58,290 nucleotides of DNA from JACDBE01 sp051002015 (lineage in GTDB: Bacteria > Actinomycetota > Acidimicrobiia > Spongiisociales > UBA5794), in the NCBI GenBank assembly GCA_051002015.1, contig JBPCMS010000081.1, positions 1 through 58,290 of the forward strand, given 5' to 3'. The notes under the pieces are model-generated. The model did no database searches. It was not told where the DNA came from and saw only the letters and a program-made list of their open reading frames with translations. The position numbers and the translations under genes are program-made. This document shows, piece by piece, positions 1 through 8,573 of the stretch. Each line of letters starts with the position of its first letter. Position 1 is the stretch's first letter.

Positions 1-1130
1 ACCTGGGGTCCGACCTCGTCGAGCCGCTTGGCCCGCTCCTGCACCAGCGGGGCGATCTCACCGATCCGCTCCAGCTCGTCGGGGTCGAGCGGCCGACCCG
101 CCCCCCGCTCGACGAACGGCAGCGCCCTTGCCAGGAAGTCGCCCGGGTCGAGCGCCCGCAGGTAGACCCCGTTCATCCACTCCAGCTTGGTGGGGTCGAA
201 CACGGCGGCGTTGCGGGAGACGGCGTCGAGGGAGAATCGCGACACCATCTCATGCAGCGGGACGACCTCCTCGTCCTCGCCGGGAGACCAGCCGAGGATG
301 GCCAGGTAATTGCAGAGCGCCTCGGGCAGGTAGCCCTCCTCCCGGAAGGCGGCCAGGGCGGTGTGGCCGTGCCGCTTGGAAAGCTTGGATCCGTCTGGGC
401 CGATCAGCAACGAGAGGTGCCCGTATCTGGCCCGAGCCGACCCCATCGCCTCGGTGAGCAGGATGTGCTTGGGGGTCGACGGCAGCAGGTCTTCGCCCCT
501 GATGATGTGGGTGATCTCGAAGTCGACGTCGTCGACGGTGCTGGCCAGGTGATAGGTGGGCGATCCGTCCGAGCGGAGGATCACGAAATCGTCGACCTGG
601 GTGTGCTCGAACACGATCTCGCCCTTGACCGCGTCCTCGAACCGGGTTTCACCGGGGCGGGGAACGGCGAACCGGATGGGGGCCTTCTCCCCCGCCTCGA
701 TGCGCCGCTCCGCCTCGGCCGGATCGATGCGGAAGCGGCCGTCGTACGAGGGCGATCGGCCCGCCGCCTGCGCCTCCTGGCGGAAGCCGTCGAGCTGCTC
801 CTCGGTCTCGAAGCCGTGGTAGGCCCGGCCGGCGGCGACCAGATCGAGCGCCACCTGCCGGTAGCGGTCGAGCCGACGGCTCTGGTGGTACTCCCCGTGG
901 GGACCGCCCACCTCGACCCCCTCGTCCCAGTCGAGACCGAGCCAGCGCATGCTGGCGACGATGTCGTCGGCGAACTCGACGGTCGACCGGGCCACGTCGG
1001 TGTCGTCGCTGCGCAGGATCATGGTGCCGCCCCGGGATCGGGCGAACAGCCAGTTGTACAGGGCGGTTCGGCCCCCGCCGACGTGGAGGAAGCCGGTGGG
1101 CGAAGGGGCGAACCGGACCCTGACCGTCAT
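1..1130 (-). CDS. gltX: Glutamyl-tRNA synthetase (partial, C-terminus cut)
   Basis: Class I synthetase that attaches glutamate to tRNA-Glu in the cytoplasm; with the GatCAB amidotransferase encoded at 14257-17505 it probably also feeds Gln-tRNA formation by the indirect route. The ATG is at 1130-1128 and overlaps the stop of the FAH-family gene by four bases (ATGA), so the two are translationally coupled. Residues 8-17 read APSPTGFLHV followed by GG, the HIGH region, and SKLSKRHG near residue 250 is the KMSKS loop. About 376 codons lie inside the window; the family is usually 470-490 residues, so part of the C-terminal anticodon-binding domain lies beyond base 1. It is the last visible gene of the operon that starts near 4035. 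Confidence 0.95.
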   Translation of the reverse strand, partial: MTVRVRFAPSPTGFLHVGGGRTALYNWLFARSRGGTMILRSDDTDVARSTVEFADDIVASMRWLGLDWDEGVEVGGPHGEYHQSRRLDRYRQVALDLVAAGRAYHGFETEEQLDGFRQEAQAAGRSPSYDGRFRIDPAEAERRIEAGEKAPIRFAVPRPGETRFEDAVKGEIVFEHTQVDDFVILRSDGSPTYHLASTVDDVDFEITHIIRGEDLLPSTPKHILLTEAMGSARARYGHLSLLIGPDGSKLSKRHGHTALAAFREEGYLPEALCNYLAILGWSPGEDEEVVPLHEMVSRFSLDAVSRNAAVFDPTKLEWMNGVYLRALDPGDFLARALPFVERGAGRPLDPDELERIGEIAPLVQERAKRLDEVGPQ

Positions 1131-1888
1131 CGGGCCACCGGGTTGGTAAGCACACCGATCCCCTCGATCTCGACCTCGACGGTCTCGCCCGCCTCGATGG
1201 GGCCGACCCCGGCCGGGGTGCCGGTGAGGATGACGTCGCCGGGGAGCAGGGTCATGATCGACGAGATGTGCGCCACCAGCTCACCCACCCCGTACACCAT
1301 GTCGGCGGTGGAGCCCGTCTGGCGGATGTCGCCGTCGACCCGGCAGATGATCGACAGCCCCTCCATGGGATCGAGCTCGGTGTCGATGGCCGGGCCCAGC
1401 GGGCAGAACGTGTCGAACCCCTTTGCCCTGGTCCACTGACCGTCCTTTCGCTGCAGGTCGCGGGCGGTGACGTCGTTGGCGCCGGTGTAGCCGAGGATGT
1501 GGGCGCCGGCGTCCTCGATGGCGACGTTGCGGGCCACCCGCCCGATGACCACGGCCAGCTCGGCCTCGTGGTGCACCTCCTCTGAGACGGCCGGAAGGCG
1601 GATCGTCTGCAGCGGCCCGATCACCGAGGTGGGCGGCTTGAGGAAGATCAGCGGCAGCTCGGGGACCGCCCCGCCCATCTCGACGGCATGGTCGACATAG
1701 TTCTTGCCGACCGCCACCACCTTGGTGGGAATCACCGGTGCCAGGAGCCTGGCCTCGTTCCACCCCACCACCGTCTCGGTTGGCTCCCAGGCCACGAAGG
1801 GGGTGCCTCGGTGGAGCCTGATTCCCTCGGGCTCGACCACCCCGTAGACGATGTCGTCGGTGAGGGTGTCGACGCGCACGATCTTCAT
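1127..1888 (-). CDS. Fumarylacetoacetate hydrolase family protein
   Basis: 253-residue protein of the FAH fold, whose members hydrolyse, decarboxylate or isomerise beta-keto acids with a bound divalent metal. Seen in the sequence: VAVGKNYVDHAVEMG near residues 57-71, the metal-ligand region HHEAELAVVIG near residues 105-116, GANDVTARD near 136-144, and LTGTPAGVGP near the C-terminus, all typical of the C-terminal FAH domain. The start has a clear AAGGAG Shine-Dalgarno about five bases upstream. It sits between an unknown gene and gltX in a minus-strand operon. The substrate cannot be told from sequence; YisK-like oxaloacetate decarboxylase or acylpyruvate hydrolase activity are both possible. 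Confidence 0.9.
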   Translation of the reverse strand: MKIVRVDTLTDDIVYGVVEPEGIRLHRGTPFVAWEPTETVVGWNEARLLAPVIPTKVVAVGKNYVDHAVEMGGAVPELPLIFLKPPTSVIGPLQTIRLPAVSEEVHHEAELAVVIGRVARNVAIEDAGAHILGYTGANDVTARDLQRKDGQWTRAKGFDTFCPLGPAIDTELDPMEGLSIICRVDGDIRQTGSTADMVYGVGELVAHISSIMTLLPGDVILTGTPAGVGPIEAGETVEVEIEGIGVLTNPVAR

Positions 1889-1915
1889 GGATGCTCCTTG
1901 GGGCGGGGCCGGGGA

Positions 1916-2437
1916 TCAGCGCTGGATCAGCCGCTCGCCCCGCGCCATGCGAGCGCGCAGGTCGTCGAGCGGGGCGGCGAGGTCCTCGATGGGGACGGCG
2001 GCGACGAGCTGTCTGGTCCTGCCCACGTCGTGACCCAGGTTTGCCGTCCAGCCGATCCGGTCGGCAGCGAGCCGGTCGATCAGGTCCTCCGGCATCCCCT
2101 CCGCCAGGTAGCCGAGGATCGTCATCGCCACGTCGATGTCGCCCCCCATGGGCGCCCGGCCGAAGTGCGAGGCCCGGGCGGCGGCGAGGGCGGCGATCCC
2201 CACCTCGGCGTTGTTGCGGTGCTCGCCGGGACCGGTGGCGATGTCGAGCCGGCGCACCAGCGTCATGACGTAGCCGGTGTCCGGGCCGATGGTGCCGAAG
2301 GCGCCGCCCCAGGGAACATCATCGGGGCCGTACAGATCGCCCGGACGGTCGGGCGACCAGCGCCGCTCCGCCGGCGGATGCGAGGTCGGCCGGGGCAGAT
2401 CGGAGATCTCGAGCTCGATGTTGGGCTGCTGGCCCAT
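1916..2437 (-). CDS. Conserved-looking protein of unknown function
   Basis: 173-residue protein that I do not recognise. The ATG at 2437 overlaps the ilvE stop by one base (TGATG), which decides the start. It looks soluble, without signal peptide or membrane segment. Visible blocks are an aromatic/Pro-rich N-terminus (LYGPDDVPWGGAFGTIGPD), then LVRRLDIATGPGEHRNNAEV, then a helical stretch rich in Ala, Arg and Asp with GHDVGRTRQLVAAVP. Its tight coupling to ilvE and an FAH-family enzyme suggests a role in amino-acid or keto-acid metabolism, but that is inference from position only. Confidence 0.75.
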   Translation of the reverse strand: MGQQPNIELEISDLPRPTSHPPAERRWSPDRPGDLYGPDDVPWGGAFGTIGPDTGYVMTLVRRLDIATGPGEHRNNAEVGIAALAAARASHFGRAPMGGDIDVAMTILGYLAEGMPEDLIDRLAADRIGWTANLGHDVGRTRQLVAAVPIEDLAAPLDDLRARMARGERLIQR

Positions 2438-3348
2438 CAAACGTACTCGAGCCACTCGGCCCGGTCGGGGTTCCTCCCGGTGACGGTGTCCATGAACAGC
2501 TTCTGGGCCCGCTTGGTGATCGGCCCCACGGTGCCGTCGCCGACCGGCCGGTCGTCGACCTCGCGGATCGGGGTGACCTCGGCGGCGGTGCCCGTCATGA
2601 AGATCTCGTCGCAGTAGTACAAATCGGATCGGGTCATGGTGCTCTCCACCACCGCGTAGCCGTCGTCGCGCAGCAGGGTGGCCACCGAGTCGCGGGTGAT
2701 ACCGTCGAGACATCCCACCGACACCGGTGGGGTGTGGGCGACGCCGTCCCGGATCAGGAACAGGTTCTCACCGGTGCCCTCGGAGAGCATCCCGTCGCTA
2801 CTGAGCATGATCGCCTCGTCGTAGCCCCCCTTGGTGGCCTCCAGCTTGGCCAGGATGCTGTTGGTGTAGGTGCCGGTTGCCTTGGCGTTGGGAAAGGCAT
2901 CCGAAGGAAAGCGCCGCCACGAGGACACCACGGCCCTGATCCCGTTGCGCACGCCTTCCTCGCCGAGGTACGCCCCCCATTCCCAGGTGATGATGGCGGT
3001 GCGGACCCTGGCGGCGCCCGGGTTGAGCCCTACCGACCCCAGTTCGAGGAACACGATGGGCCGCACGTAGCCCGAGGCGAGGCCGTTCTCGGCGAGCAGC
3101 TCCTTGGTCGCCTTGGCCAGGTCGGCGACCGACCACTCCAGGTCCATCGAGTACGCCTTCGAGGAGCGGTGCAGTCGCGCCATGTGGTCGGTGAGCCGGA
3201 ATACGGCGGTGCCCCGTTCGGCCCGGTATGCCCGGATCCCCTCGAAGACACCGGTGCCGTAATGGAGCCCGTGGGAGAGCACGTGGACCGTTGCTTCCTC
3301 CCAGGGGACCATGGCACCGTCCATCCAGATATAGGTGGTCGGTTCCAT
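2437..3348 (-). CDS. ilvE: Branched-chain amino acid aminotransferase
   Basis: 303-residue PLP enzyme of fold type IV that moves the amino group between glutamate and the keto acids of Leu, Ile and Val. Seen: WMDGAMVPWEEATVHVLSHG at the N-terminus, LHYGTGVFEGIRAY, the PLP-lysine region NAKATGTYTNSILAK, and the loop LSEGTGENLFLIRDG with GITRDSV, all characteristic of IlvE. Length matches the family. The ATG at 3348 was chosen because the family motif starts directly after it; longer in-frame extensions run through the upstream cytochrome gene in another frame. The gene begins 11 bases after the cytochrome c stop and belongs to the same operon. Confidence 0.95.
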   Translation of the reverse strand: MEPTTYIWMDGAMVPWEEATVHVLSHGLHYGTGVFEGIRAYRAERGTAVFRLTDHMARLHRSSKAYSMDLEWSVADLAKATKELLAENGLASGYVRPIVFLELGSVGLNPGAARVRTAIITWEWGAYLGEEGVRNGIRAVVSSWRRFPSDAFPNAKATGTYTNSILAKLEATKGGYDEAIMLSSDGMLSEGTGENLFLIRDGVAHTPPVSVGCLDGITRDSVATLLRDDGYAVVESTMTRSDLYYCDEIFMTGTAAEVTPIREVDDRPVGDGTVGPITKRAQKLFMDTVTGRNPDRAEWLEYV

Positions 3349-3358
3349 ACCGGCGATT

Positions 3359-3775
3359 CTACCCGCCCCCGGCTCCGCTCCCGAGGCCACAAGCGGTCTT
3401 CTCCGTTCCGATGTCACTCTCGCCGAAGCGGACCCTCTCATACATGGCGATCTGCCGGAGTTCGGTTTCCAACAGCGTGTCCTCGTGCGATGGCATGGCG
3501 CCCTCGACCGGCTTGCCCTGAGTGCCGTAGGAGGGGCCGACCTCGTCCACCCATCGCTGCGAGCCCAGGGTGATCCAACGGACGTGATCGTCGCAGCTGG
3601 GGAACGTCTCCAGCACCCCGGTGAGCGGGGGACCGGCTCCGCCCTCGCCCTGGGTGCCATGGCAGGCGGCGCAGCCACGGAACACGGTGCGACCGGCGAC
3701 GAAGTCGGCGTCTTGCGGCTCGGCGCCGCCGCAGGCGGTGATGGCAGCGATGACACCGCCGACGACCAGCAACAT
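3359..3775 (-). CDS. Cytochrome c lipoprotein
   Basis: 138-residue exported c-type cytochrome. A short hydrophobic signal ends in ITAC, a lipobox with Cys15, so the protein is probably a lipid-anchored electron carrier on the outer face of the membrane. The haem motif CAACH is at residues 35-39, and the Met of EGAMPS near residue 94 is a good distal haem ligand. The C-terminal part contains an extra Cys of unknown role. It starts eight bases after a small membrane protein gene and is followed at 11 bases by ilvE, an unusual position for a cytochrome. The redox partner is not known. Confidence 0.85.
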   Translation of the reverse strand: MLLVVGGVIAAITACGGAEPQDADFVAGRTVFRGCAACHGTQGEGGAGPPLTGVLETFPSCDDHVRWITLGSQRWVDEVGPSYGTQGKPVEGAMPSHEDTLLETELRQIAMYERVRFGESDIGTEKTACGLGSGAGGG

Positions 3776-3783
3776 CCGGACGG

Positions 3784-4035
3784 TCAGGCGGGCGATGGCT
3801 GCCCGCGCCGCGACTGGATCAGGGCGTACGCCGCCGCCATCAGCGCAACCCCCAACACCGGCGAGGACACGCGCTTGATTCCGGGCGAATCGACCAGGGT
3901 ACCGGCGTGGACGTGGGTGAGCAGCATCTCATGGGACGGTTCCCACACGTCGAGGCCGTTGAGGATCCCGATGACGATGGTCACCAGGAACAGGATCAGG
4001 GCCGATCGCAGCAGCAGCCCCGCCGGCCGCTTCAT
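3784..4035 (-). CDS. Small membrane protein, oxidase-subunit-like
   Basis: 83-residue protein with two hydrophobic segments, one near residues 9-26 and one near 60-75. Between them is LLTHVHAGTL, which resembles the conserved HVHAG stretch of haem-copper oxidase/NO reductase-like small membrane proteins; after it the similarity stops abruptly. The ATG at 4035 is preceded at five bases by GGAGGG; upstream in-frame ATGs have no such site. The stop lies eight bases before the cytochrome c start, so the two were probably made together and may form a small electron-transfer unit (inference). It heads the operon that runs to gltX. Confidence 0.6.
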   Translation of the reverse strand: MKRPAGLLLRSALILFLVTIVIGILNGLDVWEPSHEMLLTHVHAGTLVDSPGIKRVSSPVLGVALMAAAYALIQSRRGQPSPA

Positions 4036-4165
4036 CGCACCCTCCATCACACCCTCCCCTCGACCGTCCCCCGTTGCATCCGGATGATATGGCACCGCCA
4101 CCCGGTCTGCCGTGATTCCAGGAGACCGCCCGGCGAAGGCAGCAGGTTCCACGGCGGCCCCGCTC

Positions 4166-4171
4166 TAGAGT
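4166..4171 (+). promoter_or_regulatory. -10 box of a leaderless promoter
   Basis: TAGAGT, six bases before the ATG at 4178. A transcript starting seven bases after the box would begin at the start codon itself; no Shine-Dalgarno is seen. Confidence 0.55.
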
Positions 4172-4177
4172 CTTGGC

Positions 4178-4696
4178 ATGCACCTGTGGTTCGCCGTCAC
4201 CGCCACGCTCCTGGTGGTCGCCGGCTATGCCAAGATCTCCAACCCGTCCCCGATCGCCGGGGCGCTCGGCGTGGCCGGCCTCCCCTCGCACCGCCGCGCC
4301 GTTGTCACCCTTGGTGCCATCGAGGTGGTGGCCGGAATGGCCGGGCTGGGGTTGGGCGACGGGATCGGCGGCGCCCCCGTCGCCATCGTCTACGCCGGTT
4401 TCACCGGGTTCGTGGTGGCGGCGCTGGCGAGGCGCTGGCCCATCCAGAGCTGCGGATGCTTCGCCCGGATCGACACCCCGGCAAGCTGGATCCACGTCGC
4501 CTTCAACGCCACCGCCGCCGCCGCCGCCGCCTGGCGGGTGGTGACCGCGGCCCCGAGCACCGCCGAGACTATGATCGGTCTGGGCCGCTGGGGGATCCTG
4601 TTCGCTCTCGGGATCATCGCCGGCGTGGTTGCCGCCTACCAGCTGGTGTTCGCGCTACCCATCCGCATCGGGCGGCGGTCGCCGCAGCGCGCCTGA
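4178..4696 (+). CDS. MauE/DoxX-like membrane protein
   Basis: 172-residue integral membrane protein with about four hydrophobic segments. The start FAVTATLLVVAGYAKI and the conserved SCGCF (Cys92, Cys94) after the third segment match the MauE-like group, related to DoxX, often linked to thiol redox chemistry or oxidative folding outside the membrane. Mau genes themselves are absent here, so methylamine oxidation is not implied. The gene is leaderless by its -10 position and is followed after three bases by pgpA, so the two form an operon. It diverges from the cytochrome c operon, with 142 bases between the starts. Confidence 0.7.
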   Translation: MHLWFAVTATLLVVAGYAKISNPSPIAGALGVAGLPSHRRAVVTLGAIEVVAGMAGLGLGDGIGGAPVAIVYAGFTGFVVAALARRWPIQSCGCFARIDTPASWIHVAFNATAAAAAAWRVVTAAPSTAETMIGLGRWGILFALGIIAGVVAAYQLVFALPIRIGRRSPQRA

Positions 4697-4699
4697 CGG

Positions 4700-5140
4700 A
4701 TGCGCCACCTGGTCGCCGCCGGATTCGGCAGCGGGCTGCTTGCCCGGCGGATGTGGGGTAGCGACACCGGCGCCGGAACTCTGGGAGCGCTGGTCGCCGT
4801 CGGGATCGGGCTCCTGACGCGGCCGGCACCGTGGTGGGTGGACCTCGCCGTCGCCGCCGCCGCCGTCGCCCTCTCGGTGTGGGCCACCGCACCGGTCACC
4901 GGCGATCCCGGCTGGGTGGCGATCGACGAGGTGGCCGGCACCCTGGTGGCGATGATCGGGCTCACCGGCCTCCCCTGGGTGGTCGCCGTGGTGGCGGCGC
5001 GGCTGCTGGACATCTTCAAGGTCGCCCCCGGGGTCGCCGCCGCCGAACGGATGGGCTCGCCGTGGGGGATCACCGCAGACGACGTGGTCGCCGGCCTCTA
5101 CGGACTCGCCGCCGGGTGGCTGCTGACCTGGCTGATGTGA
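4700..5140 (+). CDS. pgpA: Phosphatidylglycerophosphatase A
   Basis: 146-residue membrane phosphatase that removes the phosphate from phosphatidylglycerol phosphate, the last step of phosphatidylglycerol synthesis. GDPGWVAIDEVAG at residues 68-80 is the acidic family signature, and TADDVVAGLYG near residue 125 is the second conserved block; hydrophobic segments lie around them. Length is typical. The ATG is three bases after the stop of the MauE-like gene. Its stop is 55 bases from the serA stop, and the genes converge. Confidence 0.85.
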   Translation: MRHLVAAGFGSGLLARRMWGSDTGAGTLGALVAVGIGLLTRPAPWWVDLAVAAAAVALSVWATAPVTGDPGWVAIDEVAGTLVAMIGLTGLPWVVAVVAARLLDIFKVAPGVAAAERMGSPWGITADDVVAGLYGLAAGWLLTWLM

Positions 5141-5195
5141 CCGGCCACCCGGTCGGGCGGCGATCGACTCGGCCACCCTCCCCAAGGGCAGGTGA

Positions 5196-6773
5196 TCAGA
5201 GCCGGATGGAAGCGGCGGTCAGCACACCCTCGAGCCGGCGAAGCTCATCCATCAGGGCGGGGTCCGCCTCCCGGTCGATGCTCAGCCCCATCATCGCGCC
5301 CCCCGCCCGGTTCCGGCCCACCGCCATGTCGTCGATGTTGATCCCGGCGCCGCCCAGCGCCGTGCCCACCCGCCCGATGACACCCGGGGTGTCGGCGTTG
5401 GCCAGCAGCAGCATGTGGGTGCTGATCGGGAACTCGAGGACGTAGCCGTCGACGTCGACCAGGACGGGGCCCCTGGTGTCCATCACCGACCCGGCGACGG
5501 TGCGGGGATGCCCGTCGACCTCTCCCGAGATCCGGATCAGCGAGCGATGGTCACCGCCATGCGGCGTCGATTCCTGCATGACCTCCATCCCCCGGCGCTC
5601 GGCCACCATCATGGCGTTGACGTAGGTGACCAGCTCGTCGCTGCTCGCCTGCAGGGCGCCCTTCATCGCCCCCAGGGCGACCGCCCGGATGGAGAGGGCG
5701 GCCTCGCCGCCCTGTGCCAGGACGGCTAGCTGGGCGGGCAGACCCCGCGACCACTGGGTGAAGATCCGCCCCAGCCGCTCCGCCATCTCCACGTGGGGCC
5801 GAGCGCCGTCGGACAGCTTGGGCCCCAGATCGAGGTTGACCGCAGACGGGACCAGCCCGCCCTCCAGCGCCGTCGCCACCGCCGAGGCCACCGCCAGCCC
5901 CGCCTTGTCCTGGGCCTCGACCGTCGATGCGCCCAGATGGGGGGTGACCACCACCTGCTCCAGCCCGAACAGCGGGCTGTCGGTGGTCGGCTCGACATCG
6001 AACACGTCGACGGCGGCGCCGCCGACCTGACCGGAGACGACGGCATCGGCCAGCGCCTGCTCGTCGACGATCCCGCCGCGGGCGACGTTGACGATCCTGA
6101 CCCCCGGCTTGGTCCTGGCCAGGGCGGCGGCGTCGATCAACCCCTCGGTCTCCCTGGTCCTGGGGAGATGGATCGTGATGAAGTCGGCCTCGGCCAGAAC
6201 GATGTCCAACGACACCATCCGCACCCCGATGCGCCGCGCCCTGTCGTCACCGACGAAGGGGTCGTGGGCGACGACCCGCATCCCGAACGAGGACGCCCGC
6301 TGTGCCACCAGGGTGCCGATCCGGCCCAACCCGAGGATCCCCAGCGTCTTGCCGTACAGCTCGACGCCCTGGAACGACGCCCGGTCCCACACCCCCGAAC
6401 GGAGCGAGGCGTGGGCGGCGGGGATCCGCCGCGCCTGGGCGAGGAGCAGCGCCATGGTGTGCTCGGCGGCGGAGATGGTGTTGGCGTCCGGGGCGTTGAC
6501 CACCATCACCCCGGCGTAGGTGGCGGCGGGGACGTCGATGTTCTCGACCCCGATCCCGGCCCGACCCACCACCCTGAGCACGGGAGCGGCGGCGAGCAGC
6601 TCGGCATCCACCCGGGTGGCGGAGCGGACGATCAACCCCTGGGCGGTGCGCAGCTTCCCCAGCAGCGTGGCCCTGTCGTCGCCCGAGGCGTCGACGGCGG
6701 TGGCGACACCATCGAGGGCGGCGATGGCCGCCGGCGAGATGGTCTCGGCGATCACGACTACTGGACGATCCAA
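5196..6773 (-). CDS. serA: D-3-phosphoglycerate dehydrogenase
   Basis: 525-residue NAD-dependent enzyme that commits 3-phosphoglycerate to serine synthesis. Order of domains: substrate-binding half around the Rossmann domain (GILGLGRIGTLVAQRASSFG near residues 145-165), catalytic Arg/Glu/His region ending in TPHLGASTVEAQDKAG, an intervening domain, and a C-terminal ACT domain (MLLLANADTPGVIGRVGT), the place of serine feedback in long-form SerA. I chose a TTG start at 6773: GAGG lies six bases upstream and the first residues (DRPVVVIAETIS) then match the family. In-frame extension to 6881 would overlap the divergent DUF983 gene. Confidence 0.93.
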   Translation of the reverse strand: MDRPVVVIAETISPAAIAALDGVATAVDASGDDRATLLGKLRTAQGLIVRSATRVDAELLAAAPVLRVVGRAGIGVENIDVPAATYAGVMVVNAPDANTISAAEHTMALLLAQARRIPAAHASLRSGVWDRASFQGVELYGKTLGILGLGRIGTLVAQRASSFGMRVVAHDPFVGDDRARRIGVRMVSLDIVLAEADFITIHLPRTRETEGLIDAAALARTKPGVRIVNVARGGIVDEQALADAVVSGQVGGAAVDVFDVEPTTDSPLFGLEQVVVTPHLGASTVEAQDKAGLAVASAVATALEGGLVPSAVNLDLGPKLSDGARPHVEMAERLGRIFTQWSRGLPAQLAVLAQGGEAALSIRAVALGAMKGALQASSDELVTYVNAMMVAERRGMEVMQESTPHGGDHRSLIRISGEVDGHPRTVAGSVMDTRGPVLVDVDGYVLEFPISTHMLLLANADTPGVIGRVGTALGGAGINIDDMAVGRNRAGGAMMGLSIDREADPALMDELRRLEGVLTAASIRL

Positions 6774-6838
6774 CGGGAACCTCGATCGGGGGCCGCCATG
6801 TTCGCAGTGCCCCGGGTTTCCGCCAACCGGCGGTGGGC

Positions 6839-6844
6839 TACCGT
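6839..6844 (+). promoter_or_regulatory. -10 box of a leaderless promoter
   Basis: TACCGT, eight bases before the ATG at 6853; no ribosome binding site is visible between them. Confidence 0.5.
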
Positions 6845-6852
6845 CACCGACC

Positions 6853-7233
6853 ATGGAATGGCCCCGGCCCAAGGCGGGCACTGCGCTGCGCCGGGCCTTC
6901 CTCCTCCGCTGCCCCCGCTGCGGGTCGACCGGCGTCTTCAGCGCGTGGGGTTCGATGGCGAAGGAGTGCCCTCGCTGCGGGCTGGTGTTCGAGCGATCGC
7001 AGGGTTACTGGTTGGGGGCGATAACCATCAGCCTCGCTCTCACCATGGTCGCCGTCCTCGGCGTGGTGATCGGCGGGATGATCGCCACCTGGCCCGATGT
7101 CCCCTGGACGGCGGTGACGGTCGCCGGCGTCGCCGCCGGGTTGGTGGTGCCGATCCTGTTCTACCCCCATTCCAAGATGCTGTGGGTGGCGGTGGAGCGT
7201 CAGTTCCGCTCCCGCTCCGAGCCCTACGCCTGA
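6853..7233 (+). CDS. DUF983 family zinc-ribbon membrane protein
   Basis: 126-residue protein with a CPRC...CPRC zinc-ribbon-like pair (Cys20, Cys23, Cys39, Cys42) followed by SQGYWLGA and two transmembrane segments (roughly residues 55-75 and 82-100), the pattern of DUF983. Function is unknown in the family. It is divergent from serA and its last ten bases overlap the end of the permease gene on the other strand. Confidence 0.8.
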   Translation: MEWPRPKAGTALRRAFLLRCPRCGSTGVFSAWGSMAKECPRCGLVFERSQGYWLGAITISLALTMVAVLGVVIGGMIATWPDVPWTAVTVAGVAAGLVVPILFYPHSKMLWVAVERQFRSRSEPYA

Positions 7234-8474
7234 ACCCGGGCCCGGTTGCGGACCATCCAGATCGCAGCACCCAGGGCGATGACCATAGAGCCACCGATCA
7301 CAGACGTCACGGGCAGGGACAGGGCGAGGACGATGCAGCCGACAACCCCGACGATCTGGAAGGCACGGGGCCACCGTCGTTGCCGGGGCGGCTGGGCCCA
7401 GGCGGAGACGTTGGCGATGGCGTAGTAGGCGAGCACGGCGAACGAGCTGAACCCGATCGCCCCCCTGAGGTCGGCCACCGCCGCCACCACCGTCACCACG
7501 AGGCCGACTGCAAGCTCCGCCCGGTACGGAGTGCGGGTCACCGGATGGACCGCCCCCAGCCATCGGGGCAGCTCGCCGTTGCGGGCCATGGCGAAGCCGG
7601 TACGGCTGACCCCGGCCAGCAGCGCGAGCAGCACACCGAGGGCGGCCACCGCACCCCCCACCCGCACCACGCCGACCAGCACCGGTTGCCCGACGACGGC
7701 GGCGGCGAGCGGCGCCTCGGCGGCGGCCAGAGCATCGGGCCCGACGGCAACCAGGGCGGAGACGGCCACGGCGGCGTACACCGCCAGGGCTATCCCCAGG
7801 GCGAGGGGGATGGCCCGAGGGATGGTGTGCACCGGGTCGAGCACCTCCTCACCCAGGGTGGCGATGCGGGCATACCCGGCGAAGGCGAAGAAGAGCAGCC
7901 CGGCCGCCTCCAGGATGCCGCCGACCCCGCCCCTGGTGGGATCGGCCAGGTTGTCGATCGAGGCTTCGGTCCCTGACAGGCTCCCGGCGACCACGGCGGC
8001 CAGGGCGAGCAGCACCACCGCCACGATGACCCTGGTGACGGCGGCGGTCTTGCGGATCCCGGCCACGTTGACTGCGGTCATCACCGCCACCGCCCCGATC
8101 CCGATGAGGCGACTGTGCTCGGGTAAGGCGTAGGCGCCGGCGGTCAGCGCCATGGCGGCGAGGGAGGCGGTCTTGCCCACCACGAACCCCCAACCGGCCA
8201 GGAAGCCCCAGAACGGGCCGAGCATCCGACGGCCGTACACGTAGGTGCCGCCCGCCTCGGGGTAGACGGCGGCGAGTTGGGCCGATGAGGTGGCGTTGGC
8301 GTATGCGACCACCGCCGCAACCGCCAGCCCGATCAGCAGCCCCGATCCGGCCGCCCCCGCCGCCGGGCCGATGGCGGCGAACACCCCGGCGCCGATCATC
8401 GACCCGAGCCCGATGACGACGGCGTCGGCCAACCCGAGACGGCGGGCGAGACGGCTGGGCTGATCGGCGGTCAC
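7224..8474 (-). CDS. APC-family amino acid permease
   Basis: 416-residue integral membrane transporter of the amino acid-polyamine-organocation superfamily. The N-terminal IGLGSMIGAGVFAAIG is the classic TM1 substrate-loop signature, and EAGGTYVYGRRMLGPFWGF is the TM3 region of this superfamily; about 11-12 hydrophobic segments follow. A GTG start at 8474 is supported by GGAG five bases upstream. The substrate cannot be predicted. It converges with the DUF983 gene and diverges from ppc. Confidence 0.87.
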   Translation of the reverse strand: MTADQPSRLARRLGLADAVVIGLGSMIGAGVFAAIGPAAGAAGSGLLIGLAVAAVVAYANATSSAQLAAVYPEAGGTYVYGRRMLGPFWGFLAGWGFVVGKTASLAAMALTAGAYALPEHSRLIGIGAVAVMTAVNVAGIRKTAAVTRVIVAVVLLALAAVVAGSLSGTEASIDNLADPTRGGVGGILEAAGLLFFAFAGYARIATLGEEVLDPVHTIPRAIPLALGIALAVYAAVAVSALVAVGPDALAAAEAPLAAAVVGQPVLVGVVRVGGAVAALGVLLALLAGVSRTGFAMARNGELPRWLGAVHPVTRTPYRAELAVGLVVTVVAAVADLRGAIGFSSFAVLAYYAIANVSAWAQPPRQRRWPRAFQIVGVVGCIVLALSLPVTSVIGGSMVIALGAAIWMVRNRARVQA

Positions 8475-8559
8475 GGGGACTCCGGTTCGGCGGCGTCCCC
8501 AGCAACCTAGGCGGGACTCGCCGCCATCCCCCGCTCCCCGCCTCATCGCTAGCTCTCAC

Positions 8560-8565
8560 TAGCCT
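8560..8565 (+). promoter_or_regulatory. -10 box of the ppc promoter
   Basis: TAGCCT, eight bases before the ATG of ppc at 8574, consistent with a leaderless ppc transcript. Confidence 0.5.
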
Positions 8566-8573
8566 CGGCCGGG

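Noticed and set aside
5793..7976. Long plus-strand open frame across serA and the permease
   Set aside because: Runs antisense through two recognised genes and through the DUF983 gene in another frame; no protein-like features.
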